64,000 nucleotides of DNA from JAMXLO01 sp963776505 (GCA_963776505.1 CAVZNH010000085.1:1-64000); one strand, 5' to 3'; shown: positions 38,785 to 49,167, numbered from the stretch's first letter. Made by a program: numbers and translations. The notes: generated from the letters alone by a model not told the origin.

Positions 38785-39958
38785 GCCGCCGCCGGCGCCA
38801 GACGCGCGCGGGCCGCCCAGTGCCAGATCACCAGCGCCGCCGCGATCAGCTGTCGGCGGCACGACCACCAGGTTCAGCGCCGCCCAGCCGCCGGTCGCCT
38901 CGATCGCGCCTGAGGCGAAGGCGGTGCAGGCCACCGTGCCGAACACGATGAAGTCGTTGGTGGCCTGTACCCGGACCCGTTCGTGCGGATCATGCGCGGT
39001 CGCCAACAGCGTGGTGCCGCCGACGAACATGAAGTTCCAGCCCACGCCCAGCAGCATCAGGGCCACCATGAAGGTCGGGAGCAGCGGCGGAAACAGCAGG
39101 TTGGTGGCAACGCAAAGCGAGGTCAGCACAGCGCCAATGCAGACGATGGGATGTGCGCCGAAGCGGTGGATCAGACGTCCGGTCACGAAGCCCGGCAGGA
39201 ACATGGCGATCGAGTGCGCGCGGATCACATCGGCGCTGGCGTTCACCCCGAAGCCGCAGAACAGCATCTGCAGCGGCGTCGAGGCCATGATCAGGTTCAT
39301 CGTGCCATAGCCGACCATGCTGCAGACGACGGCGGTCAGGAAGCTCGGGCGTGCGATGATGGTGCGGAACGGCACCGGCGCGCTGACCTGCCGCATCGCG
39401 GGCGGCAGCTCGGATGAACAGCAGCAGCGTGGCGCTGATCAGCGGCAGGACGGTCAGGCAGAGGTAGGTGCCGAGGAACATCAGCGGCGGCAGCAGCATG
39501 TTGCTGCGCTTGACGATCTCGGGGCCGATGATGGCGGCGAGCACACCGCCGGCCATGACCAGCGCGATGGCGCGGGCGCGTGCCTCGGCCGCCGCCACCT
39601 CGGCCGCGGCAAAACGCAGGTGCTGGGCGATGCCGAAGCCCAGGCCGGCGAAGACGGCGCCGATGCAGTAGACCTGGAAGTTCTGCGTCCAGACCCCGAG
39701 CGCGAATGTGAGGCTGCCGAGCAGCGAGCCGACGCAGCCGAGCCAGAAGCCTGGCTTGCGGCCCAGCCGGGCGAACACGATGCCGGCCGGGATCGACGCG
39801 GTCATGGTTGCCGTCATCTGGATCGCCATCGGCAGCGTGTTGAGCGACTTGTCCACCGCGAGCGCATGGCCGATCAGCGCGCTCATCACGGTCTGGCCTG
39901 ACATCACGGCGTTCATCAGCGCCTGACAGCAGAACAACAGCCAAACGTTGCGATTCAT
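38778..39958 (-). CDS. MFS transporter, frameshifted
   Basis: About 393 residues and 12 predicted membrane segments after repair. It reads MNRNVWLLFCCQALMNAVMS from ATG 39958, then the loop motif ARLGRKPGFWLGCVGSLLG, a central loop, and from about 39,400 in the next frame TIIARPSFLTAVVCSMVGYG, GRLIHRFGAHPIVCIGAVL and NFMFVGGTTLLATAHDPHER. A second frame change near 38,860 gives the tail LIAAALVIWHWAARARLAPA to TAG 38778. The family is an efflux or uptake permease of the major facilitator type; the substrate is unknown. Confidence 0.82.
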
Positions 39959-40305
39959 CGAATAATGATAACCATATCAACCATTTGTCGGGTCCAGCGT
40001 GTTCAACGCGTCGGTAGCAAGCGGATCATCGCCGCATTGAAGCAGGCAGGGTGGAACGGCGGAAGTCGCCGATCATCACACTGCTGCCCGGCGGGAGCAT
40101 AGCTATCATGCGGCGCCTAGGACCGCGCCGAATTCAAATTCGCACCCTGGACAGAATTATACCGCAAGTGAGTGAAATATCGTTATCGTAAGGGCCGTCG
40201 GAGCAGCGACGGCGCGCTCGGGCGCCCATTTACCGCGACCTGGTGATCGATGGCTATTGTAATGGAAAGACAACGGATAAGACCCTTTGAGGAGGGGAAC
40301 AAACG
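39959..40305. other. intergenic with promoter region of the histidine kinase
   Basis: About 350 bp between divergently placed genes. No ORF or RNA recognised. Contains an AT-richer stretch around 40,130-40,195 (AATTATACCGCAAG; AAATATCGTTATCG) that may hold promoter elements, and GAGGAGGGG at 40,289-40,297 as the ribosome-binding site for the next gene. Confidence 0.35.
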
Positions 40306-42258
40306 GTGAGCGAACCGTTAACATCGCCCGCCTACCAATCTGCGCTGCTCGCCAAGGCGGTCGCCGATTGCGCCCTCTTCATGCTTGATCCGGAGGGGCA
40401 CGTCCGGAGCTGGAGTCCCGGCGCTGAGCGCATCAAGGGCTATGCTTCGGCCGAGATCAATGGCCGGCACTTCTCGTGTTTCTTTACAGACGCTGATCGC
40501 CAGGCAGGCGAGCCACTACGTGTCCTCGCGACTGCCGCCGAGCATGGGAGATATGAAGGGGAAGGCGTGTTCGTGCGCAACGACGGTTCAACCTTCTGGG
40601 CGAGCCTCGTCGTTGAGCCGATCAGGGACGGCGCTGGACAGCTCATCGGCTATGCCAACATCACGCGCGACATCAGTCAGCGCAAGCTTGCCGAAGAGCG
40701 ACTGCTGGGCGAGCAATCGAAGTACCGAGCAATCATCGAGACTGCGGTCGATGGCATCGTGGTGATCGACGCGCGCGGTATAGTTCAGGCGTTCAACCGC
40801 GCCGCTGAGATGATCTTCGACTATGCCGCGGACGAGGTCATTGGCCACAACGTCAGTCGCCTCATGCCGGAGCCAGAGCGTAGCCGGCATGACGGGTATA
40901 TCGCCGACTACCGGCGAACCAGCGAGGCAAAGATTATCGGCGTTCGCCGCGAGGTGACGGGCCAGCGCAAGGATGGCTCGGTCTTCGCTCTCGATCTCTC
41001 TATTGCCGAATGGCACGCTGGCGGAGAACGCTATTTTACCGGCATAGTCCGGGACATTACGGCACGCAAAGAAGCCGAAAAGAAAATGCAGCAAACGGTG
41101 GCGATGCTCCATCGGGCGCAGAAGATGGAGGCGGTGGGCCGGATCACGGGCGGCGTCGCGCATGACTTCAATAACATCCTGCAGGTCATGATCGGCAGCC
41201 TGGACCTGGCCGATCCGCTCACCGTTGGCAACGATGAGCTGCGGCGTCTTCTCTCGGCTGTCCGGCGCGGCGCCGTGCGCGCGGAGCGTGTGACCCAGCA
41301 ACTTCTCGCATTCTCACGGCAGCAACCGCTGCATCCGGAAGCGGTCAATGTCTCGACGCATATGCGCGAGGCCGTCGACCTTTTCGCCCGAACACTGCGT
41401 GGCGACATTTACGTCGAGGTCGATCTGCCCAGCGATCTGTGGCCTATAATGATCGATGCGAGCCAACTTGATCTCGCTGTGCTCAACGTCGCAGTCAATG
41501 CGAGAGACGCTATGCCGAACGGCGGCACTTTCAAGATATCGGCGCGCAACGCGACCTACCAGGGCTTGACGCTTGAACAGGGCAATCATGGCCTCGATGG
41601 CAGCTACGTCGTAATGACCTTGTCCGACACCGGTGACGGGATCGCCCCCGACGTACTTCCTCATGTGTTCGAGCCGTTCTTCACCACAAAGGACGTTGGA
41701 AAGGGAACCGGACTTGGGTTGAGCCAGGTCTACGGCTTCGCACTACAATCAGGCGGCGTCGCGACGGTCACCAGCAACGTCGGCCAGGGCACATGCATAA
41801 CCCTCTATCTTCCAGCACTCGATCACGGGGCTCATGTGGGGGTGGCAGATGGGACCGTCGGGACAACATCCACCAAAGGCACTGTACTCGTCGTCGAGGA
41901 CGATGCCGATGTCGCGGAACTCGCGACCAAGGTGTTGAAGGATGCCGGTTACGCCGTCGCACAGGCTGAGCACGCGCCCGCCGCGCTCACTGCTCTTGCC
42001 TCCGGGGCACCTATCGATCTCGTCTTCTCCGACATCGTCCTGCCCCACGGCATGAACGGGATCACGTTGGCGCACGAGGTGCGGACGCTCTATCCAAAGC
42101 TGCCGGTGTTGCTGACAACTGGCTATGCGGAGGCGTTGGCCGATGCGGAGGTCGAGGGCCTGACCATCCTGCGGAAGCCATACCCTCGCCAAGACCTCCT
42201 GGGGGTCATCGATAGCATGCTGCGCGACCGCGATGCGTTGTCACCGCCGGCGCCGTGA
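40306..42258 (+). CDS. hybrid PAS-PAS sensor histidine kinase with receiver
   Basis: 650 residues, intact; GTG 40306 with GGAGG 11 bases upstream. Domains: PAS1 (about 15-125, DPEGHVRSWSPGAERIKGY), PAS2 with PAC (about 140-260, DARGIVQAFNRAAEMIFDY), HisKA with the phospho-His in GGVAHDFNNILQVM (about 285), HATPase_c with N box NVAVNARDAMPNGG (about 395), G1 DTGDGIAPDV and G2 GKGTGLGLS, and a C-terminal receiver (about 525-645) with VVEDDADVAE acidic pocket and acceptor Asp in LVFSDIVLP. No membrane segments, so it is a soluble sensor, perhaps of redox, light or a bound cofactor. The attached receiver suggests phosphorelay or feedback. Its partner is not nearby. Confidence 0.93.
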   Translation: MSEPLTSPAYQSALLAKAVADCALFMLDPEGHVRSWSPGAERIKGYASAEINGRHFSCFFTDADRQAGEPLRVLATAAEHGRYEGEGVFVRNDGSTFWASLVVEPIRDGAGQLIGYANITRDISQRKLAEERLLGEQSKYRAIIETAVDGIVVIDARGIVQAFNRAAEMIFDYAADEVIGHNVSRLMPEPERSRHDGYIADYRRTSEAKIIGVRREVTGQRKDGSVFALDLSIAEWHAGGERYFTGIVRDITARKEAEKKMQQTVAMLHRAQKMEAVGRITGGVAHDFNNILQVMIGSLDLADPLTVGNDELRRLLSAVRRGAVRAERVTQQLLAFSRQQPLHPEAVNVSTHMREAVDLFARTLRGDIYVEVDLPSDLWPIMIDASQLDLAVLNVAVNARDAMPNGGTFKISARNATYQGLTLEQGNHGLDGSYVVMTLSDTGDGIAPDVLPHVFEPFFTTKDVGKGTGLGLSQVYGFALQSGGVATVTSNVGQGTCITLYLPALDHGAHVGVADGTVGTTSTKGTVLVVEDDADVAELATKVLKDAGYAVAQAEHAPAALTALASGAPIDLVFSDIVLPHGMNGITLAHEVRTLYPKLPVLLTTGYAEALADAEVEGLTILRKPYPRQDLLGVIDSMLRDRDALSPPAP

Positions 42259-42289
42259 CGCGGAGCAGGTTCCGCGTCCTGGCATGGTA

Positions 42290-43248
42290 TCAGAAGTGGC
42301 TCCAGCCGCCGCGGTCGAGGGACATGGGCTCCCCGTCAGTCCCGCGGACCACGACCTCGGGCGGCCCTGACCGGAGGGCGCCGATGCGCGTGACAGTCAC
42401 GCGTGCCGCCCGTGCGGCCTGCTGCAGTGCTGCCTCATGCGCCGAGGGTACCGCCAGCAGCAACTCGTAGTCGTCACCACCGGTGAGGCACGCGGTCAGC
42501 CATTCCGGGCCTGCTGCGCGGGCTGGGTTGGATAGTGGCACCTTGGCCGCCTCGACATCGCCGGCAACATTGCTGGCGCGGCAGATGTGGCCGAGGTCCT
42601 GCACCAGCCCGTCCGAGATATCCATGCCGGCAGACGCGACGCCGGCGATCGCCAGTCCGACGCGCGGTTGCGGCAGGCGGTAGCGCCACAGCAGGTGGCC
42701 GGCTCGGATCCGCGAGCCTGCCGCGCGCCACCGCAAGACCGAGTGCGCCATCACCGATCGTGCCAGTGACCCAGATGCCGTCGCCGCGCCGTGGCGCCGG
42801 CGCGACGCACCGCCTGGCCCGGTGCCACATGGCCCAGGATCGTCAGCGACAGCGAGATCGGGCCAGGCGTTGAGGTGGTGTCACCGCCGAGCAGCGTGAT
42901 GCCATACTGTTGCTGGTCTTGTTTCAGGCCGGCGCAAAAGCCTGCGAACCAGGAGTCCGGTGTGTCGCGCGGCGTGGAGACCGTCATCAGATAGCCAATG
43001 GGCGTCGCACCTTTTGCCGCGAGGTCGGACAGGTTCACACGCAGCAGCTTGCGACCGATCAGTTCGGGCGGGTCGTCATGCAGAAAGTGGACGCCGCCGA
43101 CCATGGCGTCGCAGGTCAGCACCAGTTCGCGCCCGGGCGGCGGCGCCAGGACCGCGGCATCGTCCTGCAGGCCGAGCGCGCCCGGTCCGGCAAGCGGCCG
43201 AAAATGCCGAGCGATCAGCGCGAATTCCGCGGGAAGTTCGCTGGCCAC
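42290..43248 (-). CDS. thiL: thiamine-monophosphate kinase, frameshifted
   Basis: About 318 residues. GTG 43248. It reads EFALIARHFRPLAG, GLQDDAAVLAPPPGRELVLT (nucleotide/Mg site), NLSDLAAKGATPIGYLMTVS and LLGGDTTSTPGPISLSLTILG, then in a second frame (near 42,780) GDGIWVTGTIGDGALGLAV, then from about 42,700 ASAGMDISDGLVQDLGHICR and CLTGGDDYELLLAVP. ThiL phosphorylates thiamine phosphate to thiamine diphosphate. The two shifts (near 42,800 and 42,700) lie between perfect motifs and look like read errors. Its start lies directly after the DUF2237 gene, so they are probably one operon. Confidence 0.9.
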
Positions 43249-43251
43249 GCC

Positions 43252-43657
43252 TCAGGCCAGGTCAACGGCGAATTTCTTCAGGTCCGCCAGGCTGCAGTGC
43301 TCCAGCGCACCCTCCTGCGTCGCGCGCAGCACGACACGCGGTGCGGCGCCCGCGTCCAGCGCCTCTTGCCAGCGCGGGCGCACACAGGCACCAGCGATCG
43401 CCAGGTTGCAGGCCCGAGAAGCCAAATTCAGGATGCGGCGTCGAGAGGTCGTTGCCCGAAGCCTTGCTGAATGCCAGGAACTCCGCGGTCATCACCGCGC
43501 AAACGGTGTGGCTGCCGAAATCCTCGGCGCTCGTGTCGCAACAGCCATTGCGGAAGAAGCCGGTCATCGGCTTGATCGAGCAGATATCGAGGACGCCGCC
43601 CAGCACGTTGCGCGACGGACGGCGGCCGGGTTGGCGCGAAGTTTCATCGAATGGCAT
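43252..43657 (-). CDS. DUF2237 family protein, one frameshift
   Basis: About 134 residues. ATG 43657 with AAGGAGG upstream. It carries the family hallmark GGVLDICSIKPMTGFFRNGC followed by CDTSAEDFGSHTVCAVMT, then FLAFSKASGNDLSTPHPEF and GDRWCLCA. Frame change near 43,385; the next frame ends ALEHCSLADLKKFAVDLA, TGA 43252. Conserved Cys residues suggest metal or redox chemistry, but the function is not established. Precedes thiL by only 3-4 bp. Confidence 0.85.
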
Positions 43658-43731
43658 GGCTTGCCTCCTTGCCGGGAGCGCGTCGAACAAGCTTACCCCA
43701 GATCGTCGCCGTGCGGCACTCCCCCGGCGAT

Positions 43732-44274
43732 TCAGAACCCCGCGTCCGGTTGCGCCAGATATGCCAGCTCATCCGGCGTGCTGATACGTCCGAGCGCCGC
43801 GTTGCGATGTGGGAATCGGCCGAACCGGCGGATCACGTCGCGATGGTCCTCGGCGTAGCGGGTCATTTCCTCGCCCAGCGACGTGAACAGGCGCACGGAT
43901 TGATCCTGATCGGCGAGATCTTCCGAGTGCTCGAATGGCAGATAGACGAACAGGCGCTCGACCTCGCCAAGCACCCGATCGATGCCGCGCTCAATCGCCG
44001 TGCGAGCGATCTCGCGCGCCTTGCCATCGGCAGCGAACGCCTCTGGCGAATTGCGGTGGAGATTGCGCGGGAACTGGTCGAGTAGGATGATCAGTGCCAA
44101 CGTGCCGCGCGGCGTTTCCGCCCAGTGGTCGAACGCCCCCCTTCTGGCGTCGCGCAATCCGTCAGCGAAGCGTGTGCAGGCTGCGTCGAATTCGGCGGTC
44201 TTCTCGAACCACTCCTTGCGATGAGTGTCGGGATCACCGGCGAACCAGAAATTGAGCACTTCGTCTTGTGTCAT
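43732..44274 (-). CDS. DUF924 family protein
   Basis: 180 residues, intact. MTQDEVLNFWFAGDPDTHRK, EWFEKTAEFDAACTRFADGL, LALIILLDQFPRNLHR, AFAADGKAREIARTAIERG and LPFEHSEDLADQDQSVRLF are all typical. The fold is all-helical and TPR-like; no biochemical role is established. Its ATG overlaps the stop of the large oxidoreductase gene (ATGA at 44,271-44,274), so translation is coupled. Confidence 0.9.
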   Translation of the reverse strand: MTQDEVLNFWFAGDPDTHRKEWFEKTAEFDAACTRFADGLRDARRGAFDHWAETPRGTLALIILLDQFPRNLHRNSPEAFAADGKAREIARTAIERGIDRVLGEVERLFVYLPFEHSEDLADQDQSVRLFTSLGEEMTRYAEDHRDVIRRFGRFPHRNAALGRISTPDELAYLAQPDAGF

Positions 44275-47177
44275 GTTGCCAAGGCCCGATCGAGCAGCCG
44301 GATGGAATGAATCGCCTCGCGGCCGGCCAGATCGCGGATCTGGTGGCGGCACGAGGTACCGTCGGCGACCAGGATGTCATCGGTCGCGGATTTGCGTACC
44401 GCGGGCAGCAGACCGGCCTCGGCCATCGCGCGTGACTCGGCCTGGGTTTCCGCCTGATAGCCGAAAGCGCCGGCCATGCCGCAGCAAGACGATGCGATCG
44501 GCGTCACTGCGAGTTCCGGGATGCGCTTCAGCATGGCAAGCATGGTCGGGAAGGCGCCAAACGACTTTTGATGGCAGTGACCGTGCACAAACGTTGTGGC
44601 CGGCAGCGGCTTCAGTGGCAGGTCGGGTTTTTCGCGAGCCAGAAACTCGCTGAACAGCAATGCACGGCTGGCCAACGCATCGGTCTCGGCACCAGGCAGC
44701 AGCGAGCGGTATTCGTCGCGCAAGGTCAGCAGGCAGGACGGTTCGAGGCCGATCACCGGCAGGTCGCCGGCAAGGTGGTCGAGCGTGCGGCGTGCCTCAT
44801 CGCGTGCCTTGTCCACCATGCCCGCAGAGAGAAAGCTGCGGCCGCAGCACAGCGGTCGACCGCGAACCTTCGGCATCCGCACGTGATATCCGGCGGCGGT
44901 AAGCACTCGCAGGGCGGCGCGCAGGTTCTCCGGCTCGAACCAGCGATTGAACGTGTCGGCAAACAGAATGACGTCGCCCCGCGAGTTCGCCGGTGCCAGC
45001 GCCTCGACCTCACGGTCACGGAACGCATCGCGACGCCAGACGGGGAGGGGACGTGCGGCTGCGAACCCGGTGAAGCGCTCGCCGAGACGGCGCAGCGGAG
45101 GGATGCGGTTCCGCAGATTGGCCAAGGGTGCAAACGGCGCGACCAGTCGCGCATAGCGGGGCAATTCTGCAACCAGCCAGTCGCGACGTGTCAGGCCGTG
45201 GCGGTCGAAGCGGGTCGCAAGCACCTCGATCTTCATCTTCGCCATGTCGATGCCGGTCGGGCATTCGCGCTTGCAGGCCTTGCAGGATACACAGAGCGAC
45301 ATCGCATCCGCCACAGCGTCGGATGCCATCGCATCGGCACCGAGCTGGCCGGTCAATGCCAGACGCAGCGTATTCGCACGCCCACGCGTAAGGTGTGTCT
45401 CGTCGCGTGTCACGCGATACGAGGGGCACATCACGCTGGCATCGAAGGCGCGACAGGTGCCGTTGTTGTTGCACATCTCGACGGCGCCGAGCATGCCGCC
45501 GAGCGGCCCGGGATGATCCGACCAGTCGAGCTTCGGCACGAAGTCGCCGATCGCGGCATAGCCGGGCGCGTAGCGGAACAGCGTGCGATCGTCCATGCGC
45601 GGCGGTCGCACGATGCGGCCGGGATTGAGCATGTTGTGCGGGTCGAACGCGTCCTTCACCGCCTCGAACGCCCGCACGATGCGTGGGCCGAACATTGTTT
45701 CGTGGAATTCGCTGCGCGCCAGGCCATCGCCGTGTTCGCCGCTGTGCGAGCCTTTGTACTCTCGCACCAGCGCGAAGCACTCTTCCGCCACGGCGCGCAT
45801 GGTAGCGACGTCCTGCGGGTCCTTCATGTTCAGCACCGGCCGGACGTGCAGGCACCCGACCGAGGCATGGGCGTACCATGTGCCTTTGGTAGCGTGCTTC
45901 TCGAACACTTCATTGAGCCGCTCGGTGTAGTCGGCGAGGTCCTCGAGATCGACGGCGCAGTCCTCGATGAAAGACACCGGTTTCCCGTCGCCCTTCATCG
46001 ACATCATGATGTTGAGGCCGGCCTCGCGCACCGCGGCTATGTCGTTCTGGAACGAAACGTCGGCGGCGCGAACCACTGCGCCGGGATAGCCGAGATCGCT
46101 CATCAGTTCGTCAAGGTCATCCAGCTTGGCCGTGAGCGGCGCATCGTCGTGGCCGTGGAATTCGACGATCAGCAGCGAGTTGGGTTCGCCGATCAGCATG
46201 CGGTCTATGGTGGCGCGGAAGATCGGGATGCCGCGACCGAGATCGATCATGGTGCGATCGACCAGCTCCACCGCCTCGGGATCGAGCTGCACGATGTGCT
46301 GCGCCGCGTCCATCGCGCTGCGAAATGTCGGGAACTGACAGATGCCCAGCAGCTTGCGCGGCTTGATTGGATGCAGCGCGAGTTCGATTGCCGCGGAGAA
46401 GGCGAGGGTGCCCTCCGATCCCACCAGCAGCCGAGCCAGGTTCTCCTGACCGGCGAGCCGTGCGACCGGTGTCAGCACTTCGATGTTATAGCCGCCCACG
46501 CGGCGAAGCTGTGAGGGAAACCGCGCGGCGATCTCCTCGGCTTCGGCTGCACCCAACGCCCTGAGCCGCTGTATCAGCTCAGCGATACCGCCGGGCACGT
46601 CGGCGCCGATGTTGTCGGGCAGCAGGCCGAATTTGTGCTGCGTGCCATCGGCCAGAATCGCGTCGATCGCGCGTACGTTGTCTGCCATCAGCCCGTAGCG
46701 TATCGACTTCGAACCGCAGGAGTTGTTGCCGGTCATGCCACCGATCGTGCAGCGGGCATGCGTCGAGGGATCCACCGGGAAGAACAAGCCGTGCTCACGC
46801 AGCGCGGCATTGAGATGACCCAGCACCAGTCCCGGTTCCACCAACGCCGTGCGGGCATCGGGATCGACATGCAGGATGCGGCGCAGATGTTTCGAGCAGT
46901 CTATCACCAGCGCGCGGTTGACCGTCTGGCCGCACTGGCTGGTGCCGCCGCCGCGCGGCAGAACCGGGACGCCTTCCTCACGCGCGATCGATAAAACCGC
47001 CGCGACGTCGCCGATTTCCTCCGGCACGATCACGCCGATTGGCTCTACCTGATAGATCGACGCATCGGTGGCGTAACGGCCGCGGTCGGCGCGGGTGAAC
47101 AGCACGTCGCCGCGAATCTCGCGCCGCAGCCGATCGGCCAGACGTGAATCGCCTGGCGCGACGGTGGTGCCACTCAT
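44271..47177 (-). CDS. FAD-linked oxidase / FeS oxidoreductase fusion (D-2-hydroxyacid dehydrogenase type)
   Basis: 968 residues, intact, ATG 47177. Residues 50-190: FAD-binding type 4, with VPVLPRGGGTSQCGQTVN and TIGGMTGNNSCGSKSIRYG. 220-510: FAD-oxidase C-terminal domain, including HVRPVLNMKDPQDVATM and SHSGEHGDGLARSEF. 570-650: ferredoxin-like clusters, CNNNGTCRAFDASVMCPSY and CVSCKACKRECPTGIDMAKM. 720-960: CCG domains typical of GlpC/LutA proteins (HGHCHQKS; ASSCCGMAGAFGY). Such fusions oxidise D-lactate, D-2-hydroxyglutarate or glycolate-like acids and pass electrons through FeS to quinone. The divergent aminotransferase at 47,471 acts on glyoxylate, so glycolate or a related 2-hydroxyacid is an attractive but unproven substrate. 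Confidence 0.9.
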   Translation of the reverse strand: MSGTTVAPGDSRLADRLRREIRGDVLFTRADRGRYATDASIYQVEPIGVIVPEEIGDVAAVLSIAREEGVPVLPRGGGTSQCGQTVNRALVIDCSKHLRRILHVDPDARTALVEPGLVLGHLNAALREHGLFFPVDPSTHARCTIGGMTGNNSCGSKSIRYGLMADNVRAIDAILADGTQHKFGLLPDNIGADVPGGIAELIQRLRALGAAEAEEIAARFPSQLRRVGGYNIEVLTPVARLAGQENLARLLVGSEGTLAFSAAIELALHPIKPRKLLGICQFPTFRSAMDAAQHIVQLDPEAVELVDRTMIDLGRGIPIFRATIDRMLIGEPNSLLIVEFHGHDDAPLTAKLDDLDELMSDLGYPGAVVRAADVSFQNDIAAVREAGLNIMMSMKGDGKPVSFIEDCAVDLEDLADYTERLNEVFEKHATKGTWYAHASVGCLHVRPVLNMKDPQDVATMRAVAEECFALVREYKGSHSGEHGDGLARSEFHETMFGPRIVRAFEAVKDAFDPHNMLNPGRIVRPPRMDDRTLFRYAPGYAAIGDFVPKLDWSDHPGPLGGMLGAVEMCNNNGTCRAFDASVMCPSYRVTRDETHLTRGRANTLRLALTGQLGADAMASDAVADAMSLCVSCKACKRECPTGIDMAKMKIEVLATRFDRHGLTRRDWLVAELPRYARLVAPFAPLANLRNRIPPLRRLGERFTGFAAARPLPVWRRDAFRDREVEALAPANSRGDVILFADTFNRWFEPENLRAALRVLTAAGYHVRMPKVRGRPLCCGRSFLSAGMVDKARDEARRTLDHLAGDLPVIGLEPSCLLTLRDEYRSLLPGAETDALASRALLFSEFLAREKPDLPLKPLPATTFVHGHCHQKSFGAFPTMLAMLKRIPELAVTPIASSCCGMAGAFGYQAETQAESRAMAEAGLLPAVRKSATDDILVADGTSCRHQIRDLAGREAIHSIRLLDRALAT

Positions 47178-47350
47178 CGCGTTTGCCTCATGTGAGGGAC
47201 CTGCCCCATTGCATCCATCGGGTCGTGCGTAACATGCTGGCGGACATGGGTCACGCCCGGTCGGGAAGGATGCCGTGGGCCTCTGATGGGGTTGCCCAAG
47301 AGCCTGCTGGGGAATAAGTCAATCGAGTTGGGCGCGGGTCGTACTCCTTC

Positions 47351-47435
47351 GTCATGGTGGGGCTTGGTCCCGCCATCCACGTCTTTGTCGGCGGCATCGA
47401 AGTAAAGACGTGGATGGCCTGCCGGCGGCCATGAC
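47351..47435. repeat. REP-like palindrome
   Basis: Perfect 14-bp arms CCATCCACGTCTTT (47,373-47,386) and AAAGACGTGGATGG (47,404-47,417) with a 17-base loop; outer arms GTCATGG (47,351) and CCATGAC (47,429-47,435) also pair, giving a hairpin of about 85 nt. It lies between two divergently transcribed genes, so it is not a simple terminator. The form matches interspersed palindromes common in alphaproteobacterial intergenic regions. Confidence 0.8.
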
Positions 47436-47470
47436 GGGGGGATGCTGCTCGGCACGCGCGAGGAGGCTCC

Positions 47471-48645
47471 ATGACGCAATACCACGCTGGCCGGCACTTT
47501 CTGCAGATCCCTGGCCCCACCAACGTGCCGGACCGTGTGCTGCGCGCGATCGACAGCCCGACCATCGATCATCGCGGCCCCGCCTTCGGGCGACTCGGGA
47601 TGGAGCTGCTGACCAATCTGCGCGCGATCTTCCAGACCAGCGGTCCGGTCGTGATCTATCCGGCGTCTGGCACCGGCGCATGGGAGGCGGCGTTGGCCAA
47701 TACGCTGTCGCCTGGCGATACGGTGCTGATGTGCCGCACCGGCTGGTTCGCCACGTTGTGGAACGAGATGGCGCAGCGACTCGACCTCAAGCCGATATTC
47801 ATCGACACCGACTGGCGGCGTGGCGCCGATGTGGACGCGATCGGCACGGCACTCGCCGACGACCGCTCGCACCAGATCAAGGCGGTGTGCGTGGTGCACA
47901 ACGAGACATCGACCGGCTGCACCAGCCGCATCGATGAGGTGCGGCGCGCGATGGATGCCGCGCATCATCCGGCGTTGCTGATGGTCGATACCATTTCATC
48001 GCTCGCCTCGATCGACTACCGGCATGACGAATGGGGTGTCGATGTCACGGTCGCCGGCTCGCAGAAGGGGCTGATGCTGCCGCCTGGGCTGTCGTTCAAC
48101 GCGATCAGCGAGAAGGCGCTGAAAGCGACCGAAAGCGCTCGCCTGCACCGCAGCTACTGGGACTGGCGGCCGATGCTGGAGGCGAACAAGACCGGCTACT
48201 TCCCCTATACGCCGGGAACCAACCTGCTGTTCGGCCTCAACGAGGCGGTGAAGATGCTGCTGGAGGAAGGCCTGCAAAACGTGTTCGCTCGTCATGACCG
48301 CCATGCTGAGGCGACGCGCCGTGCGGTGCGAACCTGGGGGCTCGAGGTGCAGTGCGCCGATCCGCGGCATTATTCATCGTCGCTGACCGCGGTGCGCGTG
48401 CCCGAAGGACACAGCGCCGATGCGCTGCGGGCGACCATCCTGGACAAATACAACATGAGCCTGGGCAATGGGCTCGGCATCCTGAAGGATCGCGTGTTCC
48501 GCATCGGCCACCTCGGTGATTTCGGCGACCTGCAGCTTGTCGGCACGCTCGGCGGGGTGGAAATGGGACTGCGCGTGGCCGGCTGTCCCGCACAGAGTCT
48601 GGCGGTGCGCAGGCGGCGATCGACTATCTGGCAGGAAATGCCTGA
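47471..48645 (+). CDS. serine/alanine-glyoxylate aminotransferase family, C-terminal frameshift
   Basis: About 391 residues, ATG 47471. A class V PLP aminotransferase: FLQIPGPTNVPDRVLRAI at the start, YPASGTGAWEAALANTLSPG, HNETSTGCTSRIDEVR, MVDTISSLASIDYRHDEW and the Schiff-base lysine in VAGSQKGLMLPPGLSF (about residue 200). It then reads YFPYTPGTNLLFGLNEAVKM. A frame change near 48,590 hides the true end, which reads GAQAAIDYLAGNA with TGA 48643-48645; without repair the ORF runs on to 48,727. It converts glyoxylate to glycine with serine or alanine as donor. Divergent from the FAD/FeS oxidoreductase. Confidence 0.9.
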
Positions 48646-48678
48646 ACACGTCTCAGCACCTGCCGATTCCAAAGAAGA

Positions 48679-49167
48679 TCACGAGCCGGCGTGCGGCGTC
48701 ACCGCCTGCGATCCGGTATATACATAGACTGCGGCGATCTTGATCGACGCCACGACCGGCTTGCCGGTCATGTACTTCAATGAGGTGTGCCAGAAGCTCT
48801 GTTTCACATCAAACGAAGCGCTGGCGTCCTTGCTTGTCGTTCGGGGGTAGAGCCGCTCCCAGAGATAGTCGTTCGTCGTATATACAGTCCAGCTTTGCAG
48901 GGTGTTGAACGCGGTCAGCAACACGCCGCCGGTAAGCCCGCCTGCGCCGACCGTCAGAAAAGCGAAATTGTTCAGCGTATTGCCAATTTCGTAGGTGACG
49001 GTCTTCAGCCCCGAATGCGCGAATGAAGGCTTGGTGCCGGGAGTGCCGTCGAGGGCCGGCGCCGGATCGGTCGGCGGCGCGCTCCAGGCCGGGGCGAAGG
49101 GCGTCATGAGGCTCGCGGTCACAAGCCAGGCCGGCAGGCTCGGCAAATGGGCTGCCTTCGAGCGCAT
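48679..49167 (-). CDS. exported or membrane hypothetical protein (DUF2061-like, tentative)
   Basis: About 162 residues from ATG 49167 (MRSKAAHLPSLPAWLVTASL). An N-terminal signal-like segment precedes APAWSAPPTDPAPALDG. It is followed by two membrane-type stretches: TVTYEIGNTLNNFAFLTVGAG (about 60) and VASIKIAAVYVYTG (C-terminal). The order of an early helix with T(V)TYEIGN and a later LWERLY/SFWHTSLKYMTGK motif reminds me of DUF2061 proteins, but this is not certain. Convergent with the aminotransferase. Confidence 0.5.
   Translation of the reverse strand: MRSKAAHLPSLPAWLVTASLMTPFAPAWSAPPTDPAPALDGTPGTKPSFAHSGLKTVTYEIGNTLNNFAFLTVGAGGLTGGVLLTAFNTLQSWTVYTTNDYLWERLYPRTTSKDASASFDVKQSFWHTSLKYMTGKPVVASIKIAAVYVYTGSQAVTPHAGS

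Noticed and set aside
44568..46514. Forward ORF opposite the FAD/FeS oxidoreductase
   Set aside because: The reverse-strand protein has complete family motifs; the forward translation has none.
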